Shown here: piece by piece, positions 45,375 through 54,170 of the stretch
How positions within the stretch are numbered: the stretch's first letter is position 1
Layout of the letters: every line of letters begins with the position of its first letter
Assembly (NCBI GenBank): GCA_963780805.1
Contig: CAWADP010000007.1
Coordinates: forward strand, 124,001-188,000
Reading direction: 5' to 3'
Length of the DNA stretch: 64,000 nt
Source: JASHVB01 sp963780805
GTDB lineage: Bacteria > Pseudomonadota > Alphaproteobacteria > Acetobacterales > Acetobacteraceae
Translations under genes and position numbers: made by a program
The notes under the pieces: model-generated
What the model was told of the DNA's origin: nothing
Database searches by the model: none
Seen by the model: only the letters and a program-made list of their open reading frames with translations

Positions 45375-45842
45375 ATGAGTGATGCGTTTGAGGGCGGCTG
45401 CGCCTGTGGCGCGGTGCGCTATACCCTGGGCAGCGCGCCGATGTTCGTGCATTGCTGTCATTGCCGCGACTGCCAGCGCCAGGCCGGCAGCGCCTTCGCC
45501 ATCAACGCACTGATCGAGGCCGACCGCTTCGCGCTGCTGTCGGGCGAGACCGCGCCCTCCGCCATGCCCACCGACAGCGGCCGGCCGCACGCCATCCACC
45601 GTTGCACCGCCTGCGGCACCGCATTGTGGAGCGAGTATGGCGGCCGCAGCGCGCTGCGTTTCGTGCGCGTGGCCACGCTGGACGAGCCGGCCGCGTTGCC
45701 GCCGGACGTGCACATTTACGTTCGCTCCAAGCTGCCGTGGGTCGCACTGCCGGACGGGGTGCCGGCGTTCGAGGCGTATTACGATGCCAGAGCGCTTTGG
45801 CCCGCCGTGAGCCTGGAACGCCGCCGCGCGCTGCGCGGCTGA
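45375..45842 (+). CDS. GFA/CENP-V family zinc protein
   Basis: The 155-residue product has the cysteine pattern of glutathione-dependent formaldehyde-activating-like proteins: GGCACGAVRYTL, then CHCRDCQRQAGSAFA and HRCTACGTALWSEY, which bind two zinc ions. The ATG at 45375 gives the family-typical N-terminus. Most members have no proven enzymatic activity. Confidence 0.92.
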   Translation: MSDAFEGGCACGAVRYTLGSAPMFVHCCHCRDCQRQAGSAFAINALIEADRFALLSGETAPSAMPTDSGRPHAIHRCTACGTALWSEYGGRSALRFVRVATLDEPAALPPDVHIYVRSKLPWVALPDGVPAFEAYYDARALWPAVSLERRRALRG

Positions 45843-45932
45843 GCGGGTGGTGTCGTGCATCCGTGGCGAGGATCGTAGAAAGCGCCAGGGGGCTTTGCCC
45901 AGCTGCGGCGTTCGCGCCGCCATGATGGTGAC

Positions 45933-47537
45933 GTGAACGCCGCAGCCCATCCCCCCAGCCAAACAGAGGGTTCCAAGGGCTCGCCCTTGGCGGGGATCCA
46001 AGGGGCAGAGCCCCTTGGTGGGGGTCCGGGGCCAAAGCCCCCGACGCTTCCGCGGTCCCCAACACACACATATGGCGCCATCCTGCTCCTCCTGCTGGTC
46101 GCCACCACGCTCCGCCTGCTGTTCGGCGCCATGCTCGGCCTGGGCGTGGACGAGAGCTACATGGTGGCCTCCGGCCGCACGCTGAGCCTCGGGTATTTCG
46201 ATCATCCCCCCGCCTCGTGGTGGCTGGCCTGGGCCGCCGCGCATCTTGCCGGCGCCGATCCACCGATCGTGGTCCGCCTGCCTTTCGTCGCCCTGTTCGC
46301 GCTGTCCACCTGGCTGATGTTCCGCCTGGGCGCGGCGGTGGCGGACGAGCGCGCCGGACTGTGGGCGGCCGTGCTGCTAAACCTGTCGCCGGTGTTCGGC
46401 GTCACCACCGGCACCTGGGTCCTGCCGGACGGCCCGCTCGACTGTGCATTGCTCGGGGCCGCCCTATGCCTGGCGCACGCGCTGCCCGCGCGAGGCGGGG
46501 CAGCCTGGTCCTGGTGGCTGGGCGCTGGCCTCTGCGCCGGGCTGGCAATGTTTTCCAAATATTCCGCCGGCCTGACGATCCTCGGCGCCTTCGGCTACCT
46601 GCTGAGCAATCGCCGGGACCGCGCATGGCTCGCCAGACCCGCGCCCTACGTCGCGGCCATTCTGGCGCTGGCAGTGTTCTCTCCCGTGGTGGTCTGGAAC
46701 GCCACTCATCATTGGGCGTCCTTCGCCTTCCAGGGCGACCGTGCGGGGGCCGGCACGCGCTTCCACCCCTTCGGCCCGATCGCCGTGCTGGCCGGCGAGG
46801 CCCTGTTCGTGCTGCCCTGGATCTGGGTGCCGATGATGGCCGTGTGGATCGCGGCCCTGCGCCGAGGCCCCAGCGCTTGGCGCTCCTGGTTGCTCGCCTG
46901 CCTCGGAGCGCCGCCGATCGTGTTGTTCGCGGTGGTCGCAGCCTGGTCCGGCCAGCGCGTGTTGTTCCACTGGGCCGCGCCCGGCTACCTGATGCTGTTC
47001 CCGTTGCTCGGCGAGGCCGTGGCGGCGCGCCTGCCGTCGGCTGTCGTGCGCCGCACCCTGACAGCCACCGCCGTCTTCGTCGTGCTGACGGTCGCGGTCG
47101 TTGCCACGCAGGTGCGGTTCGACTGGCTGCATCCGGTGATCGCCCGCGTCGCACGCCAGGACCCGGATTTGGCGGCGATCGACTGGACGTCGCTGCGCAC
47201 GGACCTCGCCGCGCGCGGTCTGTTGTCGCGCGGGACGGTTGTCGGCGTGCCGAACTGGCGCGACGCGGGGAAGATCGGCTATGCGCTGGGGCCGGACGTA
47301 ACCGTCGTGTGCCTGAACCAGGACGCACGCGAGTTCGGGTTAGTCGACCCGGCGGCCCGGTTCATCGGCCGCGACATGCTGGTGCTGGCACCGGAACACC
47401 CGCGGCGCACCGAGCATGACCTAACCGCATCATTTGCGAGCCTCACGCCGCTGCCGCCGGCACCGATCCGTCATGCCGGCCGTGTTTTGGCGGAAGTGAC
47501 GGTGCTGCAAGCACACGACCTGCGCCGCTGGCCGTAG
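45933..47537 (+). CDS. Glycosyltransferase family 39 (ArnT-like)
   Basis: This polytopic membrane enzyme (534 residues from GTG 45933) carries the GT39 signature after the first helix: LGLGVDESYMVASGRTLSLG, with the Asp-Glu pair that binds the lipid-linked sugar, and YFDHPPASWWLAW. Eleven or so further helices follow, including FSKYSAGLTILGAFGYL. Residues 8-44 are encoded by a palindromic repeat (45968-46053) and look non-native, but the start cannot be later than the helix at residue 48. It should transfer a sugar from a polyprenyl phosphate to an envelope lipid or protein. Confidence 0.88.
   Translation: MNAAAHPPSQTEGSKGSPLAGIQGAEPLGGGPGPKPPTLPRSPTHTYGAILLLLLVATTLRLLFGAMLGLGVDESYMVASGRTLSLGYFDHPPASWWLAWAAAHLAGADPPIVVRLPFVALFALSTWLMFRLGAAVADERAGLWAAVLLNLSPVFGVTTGTWVLPDGPLDCALLGAALCLAHALPARGGAAWSWWLGAGLCAGLAMFSKYSAGLTILGAFGYLLSNRRDRAWLARPAPYVAAILALAVFSPVVVWNATHHWASFAFQGDRAGAGTRFHPFGPIAVLAGEALFVLPWIWVPMMAVWIAALRRGPSAWRSWLLACLGAPPIVLFAVVAAWSGQRVLFHWAAPGYLMLFPLLGEAVAARLPSAVVRRTLTATAVFVVLTVAVVATQVRFDWLHPVIARVARQDPDLAAIDWTSLRTDLAARGLLSRGTVVGVPNWRDAGKIGYALGPDVTVVCLNQDAREFGLVDPAARFIGRDMLVLAPEHPRRTEHDLTASFASLTPLPPAPIRHAGRVLAEVTVLQAHDLRRWP
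45968..46053 (+). repeat. Palindromic GC-rich repeat within a coding start
   Basis: Three small hairpins follow each other: CCAAGGGCTCGCCCTTGG, then CCAAGGGGCAGAGCCCCTTG, then GGGTCCGGGGCCAAAGCCCC. They are in frame with the GT39 gene and encode a Gly/Pro-rich linker. Similar repeats are frequent in Acetobacteraceae intergenic DNA. Confidence 0.8.
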
Positions 47538-47614
47538 GGCGGAAAAGCGGAACGGATAGCGCGGCGCTGCTGTGACGTGCAGAATAACCGGTGCAGCCGC
47601 CGCCCGGGGGTACA

Positions 47615-49246
47615 ATGCTGGGACCATCAGCGCATCTGGATACCTTCACTCGCGACCGGCTGCCGCCGCCGGAGGAATGGCCGGACCTTTTGCTGGATGG
47701 TTCGGACTATCCGGAACGCCTCAACGCCGCAGTGGAACTGACCGACGCCATGGTGCGCAAGGGCTTCGGCGACCACACCGCGCTGATCGGCCACGGGCGG
47801 CGCCGTACCTACAAGGAACTCGCTGACTGGAGCAATCGCATCGCCCATGCGCTGGTGCAGGATTACGGCATTCGGCCCGGTAACCGCGTGCTGATCCGCT
47901 CCGCCAACAACCCCGCCATGGTCGCGTGCTGGCTGGCGGCGACCAAGGCGGGCGCAGTGGTGGTGAACACCATGCCGATGCTGCGGTCGGGCGAGCTGAC
48001 GCAGATCGTCGACAAAGCGGAGATCGTGCTGGCGCTGTGCGACAGCCGCCTGATGGACGAGCTCGTGCACTGCGCCAAGGACAGCGCCTTCCTGAAGACG
48101 GTGGTGGGGTTCGACGGCACTGCCAACCATGATGCGGAACTCGACCGCCTGGCGCTGAACAAGCCGGTGCGCTTCGACGCGGTGGCCACAGGGCGCGATG
48201 ACGTGGCATTGCTCGGCTTCACCTCCGGCACCACCGGCGAGCCGAAGGCGACGATGCATTTCCACCGCGACCTGCTGATCATCGCCGACGGCTACGCGAA
48301 GGATGTGCTGGGCGTGACGGCGGACGACGTTTTCGTCGGCTCGCCGCCGCTGGCGTTCACCTTCGGCCTGGGCGGGCTGGCGATTTTTCCTCTGCGTTTC
48401 GGCGCGGCGGCGGCGCTGCTGGAGAACGCCTCGCCGCCCAACATGATCGAGATCATCCAGACGTATAAGGCGACGATCAGCTTCACCGCGCCCACGGCCT
48501 ATCGCGCGATGCTGCAGGCAATGGACGAAGGCGCGGACCTGTCGTCGCTGCGCATCGCGGTGTCGGCGGGGGAAACGCTGCCGCCGCCGGTGTTCCTCGA
48601 TTGGCTGCGCAAAACCGGCAAGCCGATCCTGGACGGGATCGGCGCCACGGAGATGCTGCATATCTTCATTTCCAACCGCGTGAATGACATGGGCGCCGGC
48701 AGCACCGGCCGGCCGGTGACCGGCTACGAAGCGCGGATCATCGATGACGACATGAAGGAGGTGCCGCGCGGCACGCTGGGGCGGCTCGCGGTGCGCGGAC
48801 CGACCGGGTGCCGCTATCTCGCCGATGCGCGACAACGGAACTATGTGCGCGACGGCTGGAACCTGACCGGTGACACGTTCGTGCAGGACGCCCACGGGTA
48901 TTTCCGTTTCGCCGCGCGGTCGGACGACATGATCATTTCCAGTGGCTACAACATCGCCGGCCCGGAGGTGGAGGCCGCCCTGCTCTCGTCCCCCGAGGTT
49001 AAAGAATGCGCGGTGATCGGGGTGACGGATGAGGCGCGGGGGGAAATCGTGCAGGCGCATGTGGTGCTGGCCGACGGCGTGGCACCGGACGACGCGACCC
49101 GGCTGCGGCTGCAGAACCACGTGAAGGCGGTCGTCGCACCGTATAAGTATCCGCGCTCCGTGGTGTTCCGCGACGCGCTGCCCAAGACGCAGACAGGGAA
49201 GATCCAGCGGTTCCGGTTGCGGAGCGAAGCGCCTGGCGAGACGTAA
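47615..49246 (+). CDS. AMP-dependent aryl-CoA ligase (2-aminobenzoate-CoA-ligase-like)
   Basis: I prefer ATG 47615 (MLGPSAHLDTFTRDRLPPPE, 543 residues), which matches the N-terminus of 2-aminobenzoate-CoA ligases; 47591 adds eight residues. The AMP-binding motif is GFTSGTTGEPKATMHFHRD, followed by SPPLAFTFGLGGLAIFPLRF, ISAGE-like VSAGETLPPPVF, and GIGATEMLHIF. The C-terminal domain has DDMIISSGYNIAGPEVEAAL and the catalytic Lys in KTQTGKIQRFRL. It would activate an aromatic acid with ATP and CoA. No ring-degradation operon is adjacent; PcaB-like and DOPA-dioxygenase-like genes are elsewhere in the window. Confidence 0.88.
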   Translation: MLGPSAHLDTFTRDRLPPPEEWPDLLLDGSDYPERLNAAVELTDAMVRKGFGDHTALIGHGRRRTYKELADWSNRIAHALVQDYGIRPGNRVLIRSANNPAMVACWLAATKAGAVVVNTMPMLRSGELTQIVDKAEIVLALCDSRLMDELVHCAKDSAFLKTVVGFDGTANHDAELDRLALNKPVRFDAVATGRDDVALLGFTSGTTGEPKATMHFHRDLLIIADGYAKDVLGVTADDVFVGSPPLAFTFGLGGLAIFPLRFGAAAALLENASPPNMIEIIQTYKATISFTAPTAYRAMLQAMDEGADLSSLRIAVSAGETLPPPVFLDWLRKTGKPILDGIGATEMLHIFISNRVNDMGAGSTGRPVTGYEARIIDDDMKEVPRGTLGRLAVRGPTGCRYLADARQRNYVRDGWNLTGDTFVQDAHGYFRFAARSDDMIISSGYNIAGPEVEAALLSSPEVKECAVIGVTDEARGEIVQAHVVLADGVAPDDATRLRLQNHVKAVVAPYKYPRSVVFRDALPKTQTGKIQRFRLRSEAPGET

Positions 49247-49257
49247 TGCTGCGGCTC

Positions 49258-49340
49258 TGGCATTGCGAACGCAGCGAGGCATTCTCCCGCGAGTGACGTG
49301 CGTACTCTCCAGGAGATTGCTTCGCTGCGCTCGCAAGGAA
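49258..49340. repeat. GTCATTGCGAG hairpin, diverged copy
   Basis: GGCATTGCGAACGCAGCGAG at the left and GCTTCGCTGCGCTCGCAAGG at the right form the same hairpin as at 32138, with several mismatches. It begins 12 bases after the CoA-ligase stop. Confidence 0.85.
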
Positions 49341-49569
49341 CGTCCCGTCACGGCGGAACTCGGCCCCATGCGCATCAGCAATAAGTGGGGCAGAAACAAA
49401 GAACTCCCGTAGCCTTGTGGGAGGGGTCACAACGCAAGCTGCTTGCTTCGACCCCTCCCTCCAGCCGGAAAGGAAGTCCTGTGTCTGGGGACGCAGGTCA
49501 CGTTGCGCCACACCGTGTCTGTCCTGCTTGTCGGCGACGTTGATGTGACAGTGCCGGCGGCTCTTAAGG

Positions 49570-50187
49570 TTACGGCGACAAATTGGTCAGCGCGCTGAAT
49601 ATCGCCACACGCCTGGTCAGTTCGGCCTGCCGTTCCGCGTTCAACTGCTGAGCCAGTTGCAGGATCTGACGAGAAATTTGATCCAGCATCTCGGCACGAT
49701 TGGTTCGGAGGGTCATGATCGCCTTACCCCAAGCCAGTTTGCGCTTGGCCAGCAGCACGAAAGTCCCATCGTCCTTATTCCAGTTCACGACCACGCTCGC
49801 CAGCGCCGTGGGAAACGTGCGTAGCACGTCGGCAACCAGCCGGTTGCGACACTCCTGCATATCATAGAGCCAGAGCCCCAGTGTCACGATGTCGTCCTCG
49901 CTCGCGAGATTACTATCGGTCATCTGCAACAGCGTCGCGTTGAAGACACTAGTCAACGGCAAGTGCGTCGCCAGCGCCTGATATCGATGCTTCGCTGCCA
50001 CAGTGTTTCGGCAAGCAAGCGCGTCACGCGACGCCGCGACAAAGTCGGCCGCTTGACGCCGCGCCGTGGAATCGGCCGGCGTCGCGCACGCCGACATAGC
50101 GAGCGCCATCGCCAGCAGCAGCCGGCCGATGAAAGCTGTGGGCCTGAACGCACAAGTATGCGCCCCGCCGGTTGCCCAGCTATGCAT
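49570..50187 (-). CDS. Putative lipoprotein of unknown function
   Basis: The product has about 205 residues from ATG 50187 (50262 is possible). After a hydrophobic stretch (FIGRLLLAMALAMSACATP) the Ser-Ala-Cys lipobox suggests a lipoprotein, although the n-region is longer than usual. The mature part is helical (AADFVAASRDALACRNTVAA, LTLGLWLYDMQECRNRL-like segment, ILQLAQQLNAERQAELTRRV). I do not recognise the family. Confidence 0.65.
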   Translation of the reverse strand: MHSWATGGAHTCAFRPTAFIGRLLLAMALAMSACATPADSTARRQAADFVAASRDALACRNTVAAKHRYQALATHLPLTSVFNATLLQMTDSNLASEDDIVTLGLWLYDMQECRNRLVADVLRTFPTALASVVVNWNKDDGTFVLLAKRKLAWGKAIMTLRTNRAEMLDQISRQILQLAQQLNAERQAELTRRVAIFSALTNLSP

Positions 50188-50262
50188 GACAAAATTGGAC
50201 GAACACCCGCTTTGCCAAGCCACCCTTGACTGACGCTGCAGGCGACGTCTCGAAACAGACAT

Positions 50263-50739
50263 CGCCCACTAGCGCGGGGTATAAGTGGCAGCGATGGCAA
50301 CGCGTGCGAGACCCGCCGAAATCGACAGTACGCCAAGTGCCTTTACGGTGCTTAACAGTCTCATTTCTCGCTCCATGCGGCCTTTTGTGGCTCTAGCCTC
50401 AACTCCGCTTCCGGACTATGCAGTTTCGGCAACTTGATTCCCGAGATCGCTTCGACACTATCGCGGAAGGCGTCAGAGCCCGACCGGATGAGTAGTACAA
50501 GGATCTCATCAATCCAACCAGTTGCGGGAGCTTCCCCGGCACTCGCATATATCGTTAGCCCCGCTATGGTTCAGCGCAAGGGCCGGATACCGTGGCGGCC
50601 ACGGTATCGTGATATGGATTGGCTGGTTGCGACGTTTGATGCATATTCAGAGCATGCGATTTTTCTAACGCTCTGTGCGGGGTTTCTGATCGGACCCCGG
50701 ATCATACCCTGTCGGCGTCCGCCAAGGGGTGATCGTCCT
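50263..50739. other. Intergenic region, lower GC, no supported gene
   Basis: These 477 bases separate the lipoprotein gene from the 3' half of the interrupted membrane-protein gene. An open frame on the plus strand at 50434-50877 has no credible content and overlaps the interrupted gene antisense, so I do not call it. Confidence 0.5.
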
Positions 50740-50993
50740 CTAATGCGGCGACAGCGAATGTGCCAGCAAGATCAGGTTCTGCGGCACTACGCGTATCAGA
50801 CCTCCGCGTGGACTGTCGATATCAGCGATAAGAAGGAAAGGAATAGCAAGTATAAACGGCATCAACAGCAACGTTGATCGCGTGCTACGCTCTTCGGTAT
50901 ACCCAAGAAGAAAATTGGAGGCTATCGCCACGAATAGCATCAGCAGCCAAGCGCCCAGAGGGATACGGTTCAAAAACGCCGCCTGTGTGTAAC
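50740..50993 (-). pseudogene. Interrupted DUF4239-like membrane protein, C-terminal half
   Basis: Reading from the insertion point, the frame gives YTQAAFLNRIPLGAWLLML, a membrane helix, and the ending IPFLLIADIDSPRGGLIRVV plus PQNLILLAHSL. This is the C-terminus of a small membrane-protein family (DUF4239/bestrophin-like). The N-terminal half is at 54162-54678 on the same strand. The two halves are separated by a 3.2-kb insertion flanked by the 9-bp duplication GTGTGTAAC. Joining them across one duplication copy gives 762 bases, an exact multiple of three (253 residues), and the sequence TQGYTQAAFLNRIP. Confidence 0.85.
50985..50993. repeat. Target-site duplication, left copy (9 bp)
   Basis: GTGTGTAAC at 50985-50993 is repeated exactly at 54162-54170 on the other side of the outer insertion. 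Nine bases is a normal duplication length for IS4-type elements. Confidence 0.88.
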
Positions 50994-51025
50994 TCGTAAG
51001 TCCAGGGTTCTAGCCCAATCTCGGC

Positions 51026-51605
51026 TTAGGAGGCGAGCCGGAATGCCTCCATTCTATTGGTGTCCTGTCGTCCGATGACGAATTTCGCGAAGCTGTTGCC
51101 AGGGGCGGCATTCAGGAGAAATTCCGGCAGGCTGTGGCGCAGCGCATTGGCGACGACCAGCTCGGAGGGCGGGATCCCGGGCCGGATGGTGCGCAGCCAG
51201 GAGCCGAAGGCGTCCCAGACGCGCTGCGGGAAGGCGACGGCCAGGTACTGAAGCAGTCCCTGACAGACGACAGCCGCCTGGATGAAGGCGTGGTAGGCGT
51301 GCAGCTTGCGCCTGACGGCGTCGCGGTATTCGGGCGAGGCGCGATGGAGATGCTGGTTGCCGCCCCGGCGGCGCAGCGGCTTCATGTCGGACATCCAGAA
51401 ATGGTAGCTGAACGCGCCAATCAGCCGCACCGCCTGCTTGAACGTGTGTTCGATCTTGAAGCGCAGGCCGTAGAGGCGAATGATCTCGACGGCCGCCAAG
51501 GAGGTGTCGGTGGACATCAGGAGGCAGCGACCTCTGGTGGGATGGATCACGGCCACAAAGCGCACGAGCCGGCCGGCCGGGCGCCACAGCAGGTCGCGTA
51601 CCTTA
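51026..51605 (-). pseudogene. IS4-like transposase, C-terminal part
   Basis: The frame runs from the TA next to the nested element as YKVRDLLWRPAGRLVRFVAV and continues with IIRLYGLRFKIEHTFKQAV, the Y-x2-R-x3-E motif that carries the third catalytic residue. It ends RMEAFRLAS. The N-terminal part is at 52796-53670. Removing the IS630 element plus one TA (1190 bases) leaves 1455 bases from 53670, exactly 485 codons, so the coding frame was intact before the second insertion. Confidence 0.85.
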
Positions 51606-52793
51606 TACCAGCCCCCGAAAAGCGCGACTCATTGACCTCGGCGGGATTCCCGAATCGGCTGTGTTGGGATTCTGTTCGGATCGGCACGATTCGGACGGGA
51701 GCGCCCAGCCATGGCCAGACCAATCGAGGTGAGCCGGAAGGACCACTCGCCGGCGGCGTTGCGTGAGATTGCCCGCACCACGAAGGACGGCGGGGTGGTG
51801 CGCCGCCTTCAGGCCATCGCGGCGGTCCTGGAGGGACATTCCAGGGGAGAGGCTGCGCATCTCAACGGGATGCAGCGACAGACGCTGCGGGACTGGGTGC
51901 ACCGGTACAACGAGCATGGCGTGGCGGGATTGATCTCGCGCCAGAGCCCGGGCCGGCCATCGGCGCTGAGCGAAGAGCAGATGGAGGAACTGCGGCAAAT
52001 GGTGTTGGCGGGTCCGGACCTGGAGCGCCACGGCGTGGTACGCTGGCGGTGTGCGGACCTGCGCAAGGAGATTGCGGCTCGATGGTCGGTTGTGGTTCAC
52101 GAGAACACGGTGGGGCGCTTCCTGCATCGGCTCGAGATGACCCGGCTGCAGCCGCGGCCGCAGCATCCGAAAACGGATGCCGCGGCGCAGGAGGACTTTA
52201 AAAAGAAACTCACCCGCCTGGTCGCTGAAGCTTTGCCCGAGACGGCCTCTGGTAAGCCGATTGAGATCTGGTTCCAGGACGAAGCCAGGGTCGGTCAGCA
52301 GGGCAGCTTGGAGTACATCTGGGCACCGGTCGGCTCGCGGCCCCGGATGGTGCGCGACAACCGCCACGACTCGGCGTACCTGTTTGGCGCGATCTGCCAT
52401 CAGCGCCAGGTCGGCGCCGCCATTATCATGCCGGCCGCCAACACCGAAGCGATGAACGAGCACCTGGCGGAGATCGCCACCCAGGTCGCACCCGGCGCGC
52501 ATGCGGTCCTGGTGTGCGATCAGGCCGGCTGGCATCAGAAGGGCAAGCAATTGCGGTTGCCCGACAACATCTCGCTACTGCCGCTGCCGCCCTATTCCCC
52601 AGAACTCAACCCCATGGAGAACATCTGGGACTACCTGCGCGGCAACCGGCTCAGTGCGCGGGTCTGGGACAGCTACGAGGCCATCCTGGCCGCCTGCAAG
52701 GATGCCTGGAATTTCCTGACCAGCGACTTTGAACGCATCAACTCGATCGCTCACCGAAACTGGGCATGTGTCAATCTTTAGGTTGGCTGGTAT
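51606..52793 (+). mobile_element. IS630-family insertion sequence, intact
   Basis: The 1188-bp element is flanked by TA (51604-51605 and 52794-52795), the IS630 target; one extra shared T makes the exact edge ambiguous by a base. The termini both begin TACCAGCC and match at about 19 of the first 27 positions in inverted orientation. It contains one full-length transposase gene and has inserted into the transposase gene of the IS4-like element. Confidence 0.92.
51711..52781 (+). CDS. IS630 family transposase
   Basis: The 356-residue protein has an N-terminal helix-turn-helix region (GEAAHLNGMQRQTLRDWVHR) and a second DNA-binding part, then the DDE_3 catalytic domain. The catalytic residues are Asp190 in IWFQDEARVG, Asp270 in VLVCDQAGWH and Glu303 in NPMENIWDYLR. 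The frame is intact with no internal stop, so the element could be active. The stop codon lies 12 bases from the right end of the element. Confidence 0.96.
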   Translation: MARPIEVSRKDHSPAALREIARTTKDGGVVRRLQAIAAVLEGHSRGEAAHLNGMQRQTLRDWVHRYNEHGVAGLISRQSPGRPSALSEEQMEELRQMVLAGPDLERHGVVRWRCADLRKEIAARWSVVVHENTVGRFLHRLEMTRLQPRPQHPKTDAAAQEDFKKKLTRLVAEALPETASGKPIEIWFQDEARVGQQGSLEYIWAPVGSRPRMVRDNRHDSAYLFGAICHQRQVGAAIIMPAANTEAMNEHLAEIATQVAPGAHAVLVCDQAGWHQKGKQLRLPDNISLLPLPPYSPELNPMENIWDYLRGNRLSARVWDSYEAILAACKDAWNFLTSDFERINSIAHRNWACVNL

Positions 52794-52795
52794 TA

Positions 52796-53670
52796 TATTG
52801 GATGACCACCCGGCGCTCGCCGTAGACGGGACTGTTGACCTGTTGGCGGCCGTTGGGGTCTTGCAGCAGGGATTTCAGCTTGACCTTGCGGCCATAGACC
52901 CTGGGCCGGCCCCTTTTGCGCGGGCCGCGCTGCTGATGGGCGGTGTAGGCGACGGCGTTGGACTTCACCCGGGTGACCAGGTGGTTGTTCTGTTCGAGCA
53001 GGCCGGCGACGATCTTGCGCGCGGCATAGTAGGCGTCGGCGACGAAGTAGCAGGGTTGTGCGATGGCGACGATGCCGAGGAGGGCGAGCATCTTGTCGAG
53101 CAAGGTGCGGCGGTCGCGATTGGACCACACCACGCCCTCGTGGATGCGGATGGCGAGCGGCACGGCGAAGACGCTGGCGGCGGCCTGCACCAGCAGGCTC
53201 ACGGCCTGGAGGGAGTGTCCCATGATGTATTCGGGTTTGGTGTTTGACTCTGACTGCTGATGCAGGAGTTTGACACCCGGCATCTTGCGGCCGCGCTTCG
53301 GCACCTTGATGCCGTCGCCGACCACGACATACCTTCCGTTGATGCGCAGCGGCTGCGGGAACAGCCGCAGCACCGCCTGGGTCCACAGCGCGGCGAGCCG
53401 GTCGAGCTTGACGGCGGGGCTGTGGAAGTGATCGACCAGCTTGTTGTAGAAGCGAGCCTCGAGCTTCAGCGCGCGCACGAGGCTGGTCACGCCGAGCAGT
53501 TCGGTGCGCACGGTGAAGCCTGCCACGGCGGTGGCGAACCAGAGGAAGGTGCGCAGTCGGGAGAACGCCGGGCGCAGCCGCCAGATCGCGTTCCACCAGG
53601 GTATCCACAGTGACATCGGGCCAGCTCGTTGCTGTTTCTGACGAACGATGCTCGTTACCCCGGCACTCAC
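52796..53670 (-). pseudogene. IS4-like transposase, N-terminal part
   Basis: The start is ATG 53670 or, more likely, ATG 53616 (MSLWIPWWNAIWRLRPAFSR). The first catalytic Asp is in YVVVGDGIKVPKRGRKMPG and the second in CYFVADAYYAARKIV. The frame is cut after RRVVIQY by the nested element, which adds six foreign codons before a stop. The remainder is at 51026-51605. Confidence 0.87.
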
Positions 53671-53756
53671 TGTCGCGACGTTGAATCCCTTGTGATCGAC
53701 GATGACTCTATCGTGAGCTTCGCGACAGCGGTGACCAGCGGTGCTATGCTCATCCG

Positions 53757-54140
53757 ATGGGCAAGCGGCACGCGAAATCCCGGTTCGAGGACAATCCGGT
53801 CATCGACGGATTCCTCGAATGGATGGACGCACCCGAGGGACAACAGTCGATCGAGGCGCTCGATCTGGTGTTCGACGCACTGGACCGTGCCGGCGTCGAC
53901 GCCAGGCAGCGCAAGATCGTCTGGGCCGACGGGAAACTTCTATCGATCGGGCAGTCGGCGGAGCGCATCCACGCTGAGCATCCGGGCGTGCCTCGCGACC
54001 TGATCGAAACTCACGTGCTGGGTTGGCTGGAAAGCTGTGTGCCGGAATCCTGTTCCGAACGCCAGATCGCGGAACTCGACCGGCTCATCGAACCGTGGCT
54101 CGACGACTATGAGCGCACGTCACGAGCCGCCAGAAAGTAA
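53757..54140 (+). CDS. Passenger gene of the IS4-like element, unknown function
   Basis: A 127-residue acidic protein is encoded divergently from the transposase, ending 21 bases before the element's right end. It begins MGKRHAKSRFEDNPVIDGFL and has helical segments such as QSIEALDLVFDALDRAGVDA and RQIAELDRLIEPWLDDYERT. There is no known domain, signal peptide or membrane helix that I can see. Its position inside both inverted repeats means that it moves with the element. It could regulate transposition or be a cargo gene. Confidence 0.7.
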   Translation: MGKRHAKSRFEDNPVIDGFLEWMDAPEGQQSIEALDLVFDALDRAGVDARQRKIVWADGKLLSIGQSAERIHAEHPGVPRDLIETHVLGWLESCVPESCSERQIAELDRLIEPWLDDYERTSRAARK

Positions 54141-54161
54141 CCGAGAACTCGGCACTCTCGA

Positions 54162-54170
54162 GTGTGTAAC
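54162..54170. repeat. Target-site duplication, right copy (9 bp)
   Basis: GTGTGTAAC, identical to 50985-50993, marks the right edge of the outer insertion. Confidence 0.88.

Larger units (their letters stand above)
50994..54161 (-). mobile_element. IS4-like insertion sequence (interrupted by IS630), about 1.98 kb
   Basis: The element lies between two copies of GTGTGTAAC. Its ends are imperfect inverted repeats: the left end reads TCGTAAGTCCAGGGTTCTAG and the right end, reversed, TCGAGAGTGCCGAGTTCTCG (14 of 20 identical). It encodes a DDE transposase on the minus strand, whose stop lies 32 bases from the left end, and a small gene on the plus strand near the right end. Without the nested 1188-bp element and its TA duplication it is 1978 bp long. 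The transposase layout (D, D, then Y-x2-R-x3-E) and the 9-bp duplication point to the IS4 family. Confidence 0.88.

Noticed and set aside
44340..46244. A 634-codon open frame on the minus strand
   Set aside because: It is antisense to the DUF2189, GFA and GT39 genes, all with clear homology, and its own composition is low-complexity.
47627..49399. A 590-codon open frame on the minus strand
   Set aside because: It is antisense to the aryl-CoA ligase, has a His/Arg-rich shadow composition and no recognisable domain.
50434..50877. 147-codon plus-strand ORF
   Set aside because: It overlaps the conserved C-terminal half of the interrupted membrane protein antisense and has no features of its own.
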